Shown here in pieces: positions 53,830 to 61,302 of a stretch of 64,000 nt of DNA; positions within the stretch are counted from its first letter, which is position 1; every line of letters begins with the position of its first letter. The translations under genes were made by a program, and so were the position numbers. The notes below the pieces were generated by a model. The model saw only the letters and a program-made list of their open reading frames with translations, did not search any database and was not told where the DNA came from. This DNA is from Nitrospirillum sp034653355 (GTDB lineage Bacteria > Pseudomonadota > Alphaproteobacteria > Azospirillales > Azospirillaceae), in the NCBI RefSeq assembly GCF_034653355.1, contig NZ_JAYEER010000004.1, positions 2,294,001 to 2,358,000 on the forward strand, read 5' to 3'.

Positions 53830-55722
53830 TTACGCCCACCCCAGGCTGGCGGCGACGTGGTAGGTCGCGAACGAGGCCAGGTAGGCCAGGGTCAGCATGT
53901 AGACGAACATGATGGCCGGCCATTTCAGGGAATTGGTCTCGCGCCGCACCACGCCCAGGGTGGAGGCGCACTGGGGGGCGAAGACGTACCAGGCCAGCAG
54001 CGACAGTGCCGTGGCCAGCGACCAGCTGTGGCCCAGCGTGTCCATCAGCGCGGTCACGTTCTCCTCCCCCCGCCCACGGCGTAGACGGTGCCCAGGGCCG
54101 CCACCGCCACCTCGCGCGCGGCCATGCCGGGGATCAGCGCCACGGTGATCTGCCAGTTGAAGCCGATGGGGGCCACCAGCGGCTGCAGCCAATGCCCGAC
54201 CATGCCGGCGATGGAATAGTCGATGGCGGGATCGGTCGCCCCCGCCGGCGCACCGGGGAAGGAGCTGAGGAACCAGATCAGGATCATGATGCTGAGGATG
54301 GTGGTGCCGGCCCGCTGCAGGAAAGCCTTGGCCCGGGTCCACACCCCCATCACCAGGTTCCTCACGTCCGGCACCTTGTAGGCCGGCAGTTCCATCAGGA
54401 AGGGTTCCACCGTGCCGCGCCACACCAGGCGCCGCATGACGAAGGCGACCAGCAGCGCGCTCAGGATGCCGGCGGCGTAGAGCCCGAACATGACCAGCCC
54501 CTGCAGGGCGAACACCCCACCCACCGTGCCGGTCCGGCACGAAGGCGGAGATGATCAGGGTGTAGACCGGGATACGGGCGGAACAGGTCATCAGCGGCGC
54601 CACCATGATGGTGGCCAGCCGGTCGCGCCGGTTGTCGATGACGCGGGTCGCCATGATACCGGGAATGGCGCAGGCGAAGCTGGACAGCAACGGAATGAAG
54701 GCACGGCCGTGCAGGCCCGCCCCGCCCATGATCTTGTCCATCAGGAAGGCAGCGCGCGGCATGTAGCCGAAATCTTCCAGCAGGATGATGAAGGTGAACA
54801 GGATGACGATCTGCGGCAGGAAGACGACGATGCTGCCCACGCCGGCGATGACGCCGTCGGTGATCAGGCTGCGCAGGATGCCGTCGGGCATGGCGCCATT
54901 GATCCAGGCGGCCAGCGCGTCGAACCCGGCCTTGATGCCGTCCATGGCCGGCTGCGCCCAGGTGAACACCGCCTGGAACATGAAGAACAGCACGGTCAGC
55001 AGGATCAGCAGCCCCGCCACCGGGTTCAGCAGCACGGCGTCCAGCCGGGTGGTCCAGGTGTCGGGCTTGGTCGGCGGACGCACAGCCAGCTTGATGATGC
55101 GGTCGGCCTCGCGGTGGGTGGCGCGCACCTCTTCCGCCGAAGGCTCATGCCAAGTGTTGGCGCCGGCGGTGGCGGCGGCCGCCAGATCCACCGCCGCGGT
55201 GTCGATGTGCTTCAGCAGGTCGGCCGTGCCGGCCTTGCGCACCGCGACGGTGGGCACCACCGGCACGCCAAGCTCCGCCGACAGGCGGGCGATGTCGATC
55301 TCGATGCCGCGATGCCGGGCGATGTCGAACATGTTGAGGGCCAGCAGCAGCGGCCGCCCCACCTGCTTCAGTTCCAGCACCAGGCGCAGCACCAGGCGCA
55401 GGTTGGTGGCGTCGGCCACGCAGACCAGCAGGTCGGGCTCCGCCTCGCCCTTGAAGCGGCCCAGCACGACGTCGCGCGTCACCTCCTCATCCGGGCTGCG
55501 GGCGCGCAAGGAGTAGGTGCCGGGCAGGTCCAGGACCTGGATGCGCCGACCCTCGGGCGTGGTGAAGCTGCCTTCCTTGCGCTCCACCGTCACGCCGGCG
55601 TAGTTGGCCACCTTCTGCCGGCTGCCGGTCAGGGCGTTGAACAGGGCGGTCTTGCCGCAGTTCGGGTTGCCGACCAGGGCGATGCGGGGGGCCGTCTGCA
55701 AGACAGGGGCGATGGCGTTCAT
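53830..55722 (-). pseudogene. feoB: Ferrous iron transporter FeoB, with two compensating frameshifts
   Basis: Fe2+ uptake across the inner membrane. The N-terminal G-domain has VGNPNCGKTALFNALTGS and LDLPGTYSLRARSPDEEVT; the membrane domain has GGAGLHGRAFIPLLSSFACA with the GATE-type repeats. Near 54535 one extra base shifts the frame (removal gives the conserved TVGGVFALQGLVMFG); near 54070 one G is missing from a G-run (a seventh G gives YAVGGGEENVTALMD), restoring the first frame to the normal C-terminus. Intact it would be about 630 residues. All motifs survive. Preceded by feoA with an ATGA overlap. Confidence 0.88.
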
Positions 55723-56105
55723 GAGCGGCGGTCTTTGGCGATGGCATCTGCGGCGATGGCGCGCGGGGCGGCCGGCTGGTGCCAGGCGGTAATCAGGATG
55801 GCCTCGGCCTCGCGGCGGCGCAGGGCCACGCGCATGTCGTCCACCTTAACGGCGATGGGATCGCGGCCGAACAGGCCCTCATGCAGGATTTCCACCCTGG
55901 CACCCTCGACGAAGCCGATCTCCAGCAGCCGGCGCTCCAGCTCTTCCGGGTCCAGGCTGTCGTGCAAGGCGCCGTCCAGGCCAACGCGGATAACCCGGCC
56001 CACCTCCCCCTTCGCGGCCCGGCTCAAGGGGCGGGCGTCGGCGGGAAGGACGTCCGGATCGGGGGCGGGCGCGTCCGAAACGGCGGGGCGGGAAGAGAGA
56101 TGCAT
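55719..56105 (-). CDS. feoA: FeoA family ferrous iron transport protein
   Basis: An SH3-like cytoplasmic partner of FeoB. The 128-residue protein has a non-conserved N-terminal third and a FeoA core (LERRLLEIGFVEGARVEILH, DPIAVKVDDMRVALRRREAE). The stop overlaps the feoB ATG by four bases. A candidate Fur box lies about 80 bp upstream. Confidence 0.9.
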   Translation of the reverse strand: MHLSSRPAVSDAPAPDPDVLPADARPLSRAAKGEVGRVIRVGLDGALHDSLDPEELERRLLEIGFVEGARVEILHEGLFGRDPIAVKVDDMRVALRRREAEAILITAWHQPAAPRAIAADAIAKDRRS

Positions 56106-56186
56106 CCGAATACGCCTCAGGCCCCGTCGCCAGGACCCGTCAAAAGGGGGCTGTCCCGGGAACCTGCCCCGGGGCGTCCCGGAAAT

Positions 56187-56201
56187 TAATAGTTATTCTC
56201 A
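56187..56201 (-). promoter_or_regulatory. Candidate Fur box upstream of feoA
   Basis: On the minus strand TGAGAATAACTATTA matches 11 of 14 informative positions of the 7-1-7 Fur consensus (TGATAATNATTATCA). It is in the only AT-rich patch between feoA and mtgA, about 80 bp before the feoA start. Confidence 0.65.
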
Positions 56202-56247
56202 CGCCTCTGTACAAGGGACGCGCGCCAAGCCGCCGCATGGACGAACA

Positions 56248-56970
56248 CTAGCGCCTCAGGCAGCCGTCCAGCCCGTCGCGGGCGACGATGGCCGCGCGCT
56301 GTTCGAGGATGCCGATGCGCCGGGCGACGTAAGGGCCGGGATGCCTCGCGTTCCACTTGCGCGGGCTGGGCAGCACGGCGGCCAAGGCAGCCGCCTGCGC
56401 GGGCGACAGGGCCGACGCCGGCACGCCGAAATAGGCGCGGGACGCCGCCTCCGCCCCATACAGGCCATCGCCCCATTCCACGATGTTCAGATACATCTCC
56501 ATAATGCGGCGCTTGCCCCAGATCAGCTCGATCAGCTCGGTGAAGCCGAATTCCACCCCTTTGCGCAGCCAGGTGCGGCCGGGCCACAGGAAAGCGTTCT
56601 TGGCCGTCTGCTGGCTGATGGTGCTGGCGCCGCGCAGCGTGTGGCCTTCCTCATCCTCGTCCATGGCGGCGTCCACCGCCTGCCAGTCCACGCCGTGGTG
56701 GCTGCAGAAGCGGCTGTCCTCCGCCCCGACGACGGCCCGCTGCAGGGCCGGGGCGATGCGGTCCAGCGGCACGGGCATCCAGCCCCGCGTCGACACCCCC
56801 TGCAGGCGGCGGATGACCATCAGCGGCGTGCCCGGCGGGTCCATCACGGCATAAAGGCAGACCCAGCCCAGGATGAGCACCACCCCCGCGAGCAACGCCA
56901 CTTGTGCCCAGCGGAAGGCCCGCCGTAGCATCGCGCGCCGTTCAGGCCGCCGGCCCGCGCCGGCCTTCAT
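56248..56970 (-). CDS. mtgA: Monofunctional peptidoglycan transglycosylase
   Basis: Polymerises lipid II into glycan strands. The 240-residue protein has an N-terminal membrane anchor (WAQVALLAGVVLILGWVCLY) and a GT51 domain with the catalytic Glu in VVGAEDSRFCSHHGVDW, GASTISQQTAKNAFLWPGRT and KRRIMEMYLNIVEWGDGLYG. The start at 56970 avoids overlap with the divergent GST gene; an ATG at 57003 is possible. Confidence 0.93.
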   Translation of the reverse strand: MKAGAGRRPERRAMLRRAFRWAQVALLAGVVLILGWVCLYAVMDPPGTPLMVIRRLQGVSTRGWMPVPLDRIAPALQRAVVGAEDSRFCSHHGVDWQAVDAAMDEDEEGHTLRGASTISQQTAKNAFLWPGRTWLRKGVEFGFTELIELIWGKRRIMEMYLNIVEWGDGLYGAEAASRAYFGVPASALSPAQAAALAAVLPSPRKWNARHPGPYVARRIGILEQRAAIVARDGLDGCLRR

Positions 56971-57001
56971 CGAGCTGGCTTTCTCTTGGGGGAATCCGTC
57001 C

Positions 57002-57655
57002 ATGGCCTACACGCTGTTCTATTTTCCGGGAAATGCCAACCTGGCGCCGCACATGGCGCTGGAGGAAATCAGCGTCCCCTATGAGCTGGCGCTGCTGGAC
57101 CGCGCCAACGCCGAGCATAAGGCGGCCCCCTACCTGGCCCGCAATCCCACCGGCCGCATCCCCACCCTGCTGGCCCGGCAGCCGGACGGCAACGAGGAGA
57201 CGGTGTTCGAGACCGCCGCCATCCTGCTGCACCTCGCGGACAGGCACCCCGAGGCCAAGCTGGCGCCCGCCCCCGGCGCGGCCGGCCGGGGCCGCTTCCT
57301 GACCTGGCTGTTCCACCTGACCAACACCATCCAGCCGGAATACCGCGTCTTCTATTATCCCGAGCAGCATGTGACCGACCCCGTCCACGTCGCCGACGCC
57401 AAGGCCACGGCGGAACGGCGCCTGTGCCAGATGTTCGCCCTGGTCGACCGCGAACTGGCCACCCGCCCCTACATCGCCGCCGACCACCTGACCGTCGCCG
57501 ACTTCCTGCTGCTGATGCTGGTGCGCTGGGGCCGCAATTTCACCCACCCGCCCCGCGACCTGCCCCAGGTGGGCCGCCTGTGCGCCGAGCTCCTGGCCCG
57601 GCCATCGGTGCAGCGCGCCTTCGCGCAGGAAGGGCTGGGGGCGCCGTTTATTTGA
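57002..57655 (+). CDS. Glutathione S-transferase family protein
   Basis: A 217-residue GST: thioredoxin-like N-terminal domain (MAYTLFYFPGNANLAPHMAL, NPTGRIPTLLA, FETAAILLHLADRH) and a helical C-terminal domain (ATRPYIAADHLTVADFLLLM with the conserved N-capping Asp). The catalytic residue near the N-terminus is not an obvious Ser or Cys. Divergent from mtgA; its 3' end overlaps the convergent immunity-like gene by eight bases. Substrate unknown. Confidence 0.9.
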   Translation: MAYTLFYFPGNANLAPHMALEEISVPYELALLDRANAEHKAAPYLARNPTGRIPTLLARQPDGNEETVFETAAILLHLADRHPEAKLAPAPGAAGRGRFLTWLFHLTNTIQPEYRVFYYPEQHVTDPVHVADAKATAERRLCQMFALVDRELATRPYIAADHLTVADFLLLMLVRWGRNFTHPPRDLPQVGRLCAELLARPSVQRAFAQEGLGAPFI

Positions 57656-57971
57656 GCGTGGCCAACCGTTCCGCCCAGGCATTGGCCCAGGCATTGATGG
57701 TGTGCAGCAGGTCCGCCAGATCGGGGTCGATGGTCTCGACCTCGCGGGCCGCCTGTACGCCAATGACAATGTCGGTGAGCCGCGACCGGTCGGCCACGGG
57801 ATCGGTCGCGACCTTCAGAAGATAGTCGAGCTGGCGGTGGACGGAGGCGAAGGTGGCGATATCCGGCCACTGCTCCCGCAGCCGCCGACAGCGGGCAAGG
57901 GCGTCCCGAATCAGGTCTGGGACGATCACCCCTTCATGAACGTCATCATCGTCACTCAAGCGCACCCGCAC
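57648..57971 (-). CDS. Tsi6-like putative immunity protein, copy 2
   Basis: A 107-residue helical protein that starts with GTG. The segment ALARCRRLREQWPDIATFAS, then QLDYLLKVATDP and VIGVQAAREVETIDPDLADL parallels the neighbouring Tsi6-like gene (AVREFAESDPELAEAL), so the two are paralogues. Tsi6 is the immunity protein of the type VI effector Tse6; similarity is by pattern. Last gene of the immunity array. Confidence 0.65.
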   Translation of the reverse strand: MRVRLSDDDDVHEGVIVPDLIRDALARCRRLREQWPDIATFASVHRQLDYLLKVATDPVADRSRLTDIVIGVQAAREVETIDPDLADLLHTINAWANAWAERLATLK

Positions 57972-57981
57972 CCCATCCGCG

Positions 57982-58281
57982 TTATGGCTTAAGCCCCCTG
58001 CCTATCCGTGTGGCAATGGCCTGCGCGGCCATCAGCGCCTCCGCCAATTCCGGATCGCTCTCAGCGAACTCACGGACGGCGTAATGCCCGACGATGATCT
58101 CCTTCAGCCGGGCGCGCTCGCCCCCCTTGAGGGCCATCAGCACGTAGCGCAACTGAGCGACCAGAGAAGCGTAGGTGCTGAATTCCGGCGCCGCAGCCAA
58201 CCGAGCCTCAGCCAAGGCCAGGGCACGCTCCGAGACCTGGATGGACGTCGGCTCGGATATCGGTGTTGTGGAAACCATCAT
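57982..58281 (-). CDS. Tsi6-like putative immunity protein, copy 1
   Basis: About 99 residues from the ATG at 58281; an ATG at 58425, inside the previous gene, would add 48. The core SERALALAEARLAAAPEFST, QLRYVLMALKGGERARLKEI and AVREFAESDPELAEALMAAQ, then RIGRGLKP, closely follows the pattern of Tsi6, including its GRGLK end. Helical, cytoplasmic. Probable immunity to an NAD(P)-degrading effector if the analogy holds. No strong Shine–Dalgarno. Confidence 0.7.
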   Translation of the reverse strand: MMVSTTPISEPTSIQVSERALALAEARLAAAPEFSTYASLVAQLRYVLMALKGGERARLKEIIVGHYAVREFAESDPELAEALMAAQAIATRIGRGLKP

Positions 58282-58396
58282 CGCCGGGGCCATAGATTGA
58301 ACGGCCACAATCTCGCGCAAAGCGGTGACCCCACCGCTTTGTAGCGAAATAGCGTCACCGCGATTGCCGCCAATCCCCAGCGCGACCGATCTCCCC

Positions 58397-58825
58397 TCAA
58401 AGAAGGGCGGCGGTTTCCGCATCAAGCGTCAAGGTCGGCCAGTGGTAGGTCTTGGTCCATTCCGTGGAGCCCTCCAGGATGTCCTGCCCCGCGACGGTCA
58501 ATTGCCGCGTCAAAGCGCGGAGTTCGCGTTCTATGTGGCCGGTATAGCCCTGGACGGGCATTGCTTCTTCCATTGACGATATCAGCCGGGCGCGGCGCTG
58601 GTGCATTAGATAGAGGAAGACGTTGTAGCCCCTTATGGGCCCGGCCTTTTTATCAAAATAAACGAGGTGGATTTCTTCGCGGCCCGCCATGAGCTTTATG
58701 GGGTAATCCGTCCGCCGAAGAAGGACCTCTCCCTTCCCTATGACAGCCAGTTCCAGGCCATGGCGAGCCATGAGATCGGCCATCTCGGCTTTCACCAGTT
58801 CCACCAAGTCGAGATCACTGAACAC
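58397..58825 (-). CDS. Putative immunity protein, unrelated to its neighbours
   Basis: A 142-residue cytoplasmic protein with a GTG start and GGAGGGG seven bases upstream. It is an alpha/beta protein (MARHGLELAVIGKGEVLLRR, EEIHLVYFDKKAGPIRGYNV, YLMHQRRARLISSMEEA). No family recognised. Size, lower GC and position between other small immunity-like genes suggest the same role. The next gene's alternative start overlaps its end. Confidence 0.6.
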   Translation of the reverse strand: MFSDLDLVELVKAEMADLMARHGLELAVIGKGEVLLRRTDYPIKLMAGREEIHLVYFDKKAGPIRGYNVFLYLMHQRRARLISSMEEAMPVQGYTGHIERELRALTRQLTVAGQDILEGSTEWTKTYHWPTLTLDAETAALL

Positions 58826-58864
58826 GTAGCAGCCCCTCCGGCACCCAAAGGCGCTCTTCGCATA

Positions 58865-59170
58865 CTACGGCTTCGTTGCCCGTATCGCGTCCAGAGCGGC
58901 CTTCACAGCCGGCGTCTCACCGCCGATCACCTCAATTCTGAACCGGGCGAACGCACTTTCAAGGTCGCGGTACTGCCGCAAGGTGCCTTCATAGAAATAA
59001 TAGTCTCCAGGTATATGGTCGAGCGGTGCCAGAATCCTTTCTGTCTTCGCGTCGGCGGTGATGCCCTCGACAGAACCAGCGAAGCACTTCACCTGCGGAT
59101 CCATTGCGGCATAGTGGCGTGCCTCGTCTTCTAGTTCGAGGGCGAGCCGCTTGAAGCGCTCCAGATTCAT
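58865..59170 (-). CDS. Putative immunity protein, family A copy 2
   Basis: A 101-residue protein paralogous to the gene at 59304–59636. Shared core: IPGDYYFYEGTLRQYRDLES, AFARFRIEVIGGETPAVKAA. The start follows GGGAGAAGG. Lower GC than the core genome. Probably cytoplasmic. Second gene after the toxin. Confidence 0.65.
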   Translation of the reverse strand: MNLERFKRLALELEDEARHYAAMDPQVKCFAGSVEGITADAKTERILAPLDHIPGDYYFYEGTLRQYRDLESAFARFRIEVIGGETPAVKAALDAIRATKP

Positions 59171-59303
59171 TATCCTTCTCCCTCAGGATGTGGCTCGATA
59201 GGGACCAACGCCAGCCGTGCTTTCCCTACATCCGCATGACAATGACCTGCACTACCACCGCCACTTTCACCGTCGGATTCACTCCTTCCTCAGAGAGCGT
59301 CGC

Positions 59304-59636
59304 CTATTGTCCCGATTTTGATTGCTGAGCTTTAATTTCGGCTATCCTTTGTAGCGTAGCCTGCCTAGCCGGGGTTTCTCCTCCGGTTATTTGGAATTTA
59401 AACTCTGCAAATGCCTCTTCCAGGTCTTTGTACTGCCTCAGATTGCCTTCGAAAAAATACCAAGAACCGGGTATGTCGCGACGATCAATGGGAGATTTAA
59501 TGCCCCCGATCTTAGCGTTGAAAACCAGATCCTTAAGCCCTTCCAGCAATTCCGCCGCTTCAGAATCAGCCGCAGCGTATTGGCGTAGCAGAGCCTCCAG
59601 CTTGATAGCGGACTGCTGTATAAGCGTTTGATCCAT
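59304..59636 (-). CDS. Putative immunity protein, family A copy 1 (adjacent to toxin)
   Basis: A 110-residue protein. Core IPGSWYFFEGNLRQYKDLEE, AFAEFKFQITGGETPARQAT matches the next gene. Start ATG at 59636 with AGAGGGAAGA upstream, overlapping the toxin stop region (gap of eight bases), so it is translated with the toxin and is the best candidate for the cognate immunity protein. Family not recognised. Confidence 0.7.
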   Translation of the reverse strand: MDQTLIQQSAIKLEALLRQYAAADSEAAELLEGLKDLVFNAKIGGIKSPIDRRDIPGSWYFFEGNLRQYKDLEEAFAEFKFQITGGETPARQATLQRIAEIKAQQSKSGQ

Positions 59637-59644
59637 TCTTCCCT

Positions 59645-61084
59645 CTAGAAACCAATGGTGCCGATCGGCACAGGGGCATCCCATAATCCGCGGTTAGGGA
59701 CGATATATTGTGTGGCGCCACCCGACCGCTCCACCAACCCACCAAGCTCACTGGTTGGCGCGACCTTGCTAACAAACACCGCCGGCGGATCAACACCGAC
59801 CTTTGGTGATATCTGATACACATCGTACACGGATGCTTCGCTACTTACCGGAAGCCCAAAATAGTCAGCAAGATTATTACCTGACGATGTCGCCTTATTC
59901 AAATTCTCCATAGTTGTGAAATACGGAGAATAGGGAGAAACGCCGGCTCCTTTTGGGACGATCTTTACTAATGGTGATGCCATATTGGTCATTTCCGGCA
60001 AACCGGAACCAGACTGTACCATGGATATGGCACGATCGCGGATCAACTTCACACTTGCTGTCGGATCCGCCCTCGAAAGTTCGCTCAGCAATCGGTTTCC
60101 TGGTTCCGTGTTCAGGAAGCTCTCCGCCTCTTCTTCACTTACACCTAGTGTTTTAAACGTGTCGCCCTTCTTGATCCGGTCCGCGTATCGCTCCCGTAAA
60201 GTCTTTAGGTCGGGCTTGGGCGCCTTCGGCGGCAACGGCGGGTCGGCCGGCGGGGGTGGCGGTTCCTCGACCACCGGGCGCTTGCCGCCCGACGCAGGCT
60301 TCACCTTGGCGATCAAGGCGATGATTGCGTTGATGGTCAAGATGGTGAGGCCGGCGGCGGTGCGCTTGGAGGCCTCGTCCAGATCATGCTGGGTCTTGGC
60401 GGTGGTGGCCAGGGCGATGCCGTGGCCCAGGTCGTTCAGGCCCTGGAACACCGACCAGCCCACCATGGCGTAGCCCACGCCCAGCAGGATGACGTCGATG
60501 GCCTCGCCATAGCCCGCCAGGTGACCGCCGGCCCACACCACCAGGAAGCCCGCCAGCCAATACAGCGTCTCGCGGGTGAACAGGCTTTTGGCCGCCTGCT
60601 GCATGTCGCGCGGCAGCAGGGGCACGCAGCGGCGCAGCGTGGCGACGACGCGGTCGGTCACCGACCATTGCGCGGGCTGGCCCGGCGGGTCCTCATCCCC
60701 CTGGTCGTGCCGGGGCGGGTCCACAGGCGGGGGCGACAAAGGCGCAACAGCGCGGGGGATGAGGAAGGCGCTGAGGCTGCCCATGGCCAGGTCGCGCATC
60801 GCCTGGTCGATGAGTTGCGTATCGCTGACGCGGAAGTCCACGCCCTGCACCACCCGGCGCAGGCGCAGGCGGCCAATGGCGTCCAGGCCATGCAGGTATT
60901 TGATGACACGGGCGTCCTGCCAAATGGGGCTGCAGGTCGGCCCGCCCAGGGCGTAGCGCCGCATGCCGGCGGGAATGGCGCGCGTGGGGCCGATCAGCAG
61001 TCGGCCCTCGGGAATCTCGGCATCCATCCAGTCGGCCATGGACAGGCCGGCCGCGCCGCCGCCGCTGATGAAACTGTCAGGCAC
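59645..61084 (-). CDS. Polymorphic toxin with central membrane region and variable C-terminal domain
   Basis: About 479 residues from a GTG at 61084 preceded by GGGGAAGGG. N-terminal 1–145: unknown delivery or adaptor domain (PDSFISGGGAAGLSMADWMD). Residues 175–213 and 247–260 are hydrophobic (LYWLAGFLVVWAGGHLAGYG; GLTILTINAIIALIAKV), the pattern of polymorphic toxins with a central glycine-rich membrane region. A proline-rich linker (272–290) precedes the C-terminal domain (300–479), which ends GGLVERSGGATQYIVPNRGL. The DNA is very GC-rich up to the linker and clearly AT-richer after it, consistent with a swapped toxin module. Delivery (for example type VI) and activity are inferred, not shown. 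Confidence 0.72.
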   Translation of the reverse strand: MPDSFISGGGAAGLSMADWMDAEIPEGRLLIGPTRAIPAGMRRYALGGPTCSPIWQDARVIKYLHGLDAIGRLRLRRVVQGVDFRVSDTQLIDQAMRDLAMGSLSAFLIPRAVAPLSPPPVDPPRHDQGDEDPPGQPAQWSVTDRVVATLRRCVPLLPRDMQQAAKSLFTRETLYWLAGFLVVWAGGHLAGYGEAIDVILLGVGYAMVGWSVFQGLNDLGHGIALATTAKTQHDLDEASKRTAAGLTILTINAIIALIAKVKPASGGKRPVVEEPPPPPADPPLPPKAPKPDLKTLRERYADRIKKGDTFKTLGVSEEEAESFLNTEPGNRLLSELSRADPTASVKLIRDRAISMVQSGSGLPEMTNMASPLVKIVPKGAGVSPYSPYFTTMENLNKATSSGNNLADYFGLPVSSEASVYDVYQISPKVGVDPPAVFVSKVAPTSELGGLVERSGGATQYIVPNRGLWDAPVPIGTIGF

Positions 61085-61302
61085 CGTCCCTTCCCCTACG
61101 TTCAACCTGGGCCGCCACACGGCCCAGGGGGTGAATTAAGACGATCGCCTGCACGGGAAAGGGGCATATCCCAACAGGCCAGCCCCCGCGCAGCCCACCT
61201 GCGCGCGCCCAGAAAAGGCGCCGGCGCAGCCGTACCGCTTTTGTTCATGAAATGCCGCGAGTCGCCGTCTATACTCCGCCCCGCCCAACGCCGAAGCCCC
61301 CG

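Noticed and set aside
54490..56928. Long plus-strand open frame (812 codons) opposite feoB, feoA and mtgA
   Set aside because: Antisense to three recognisable genes; composition is non-protein-like.
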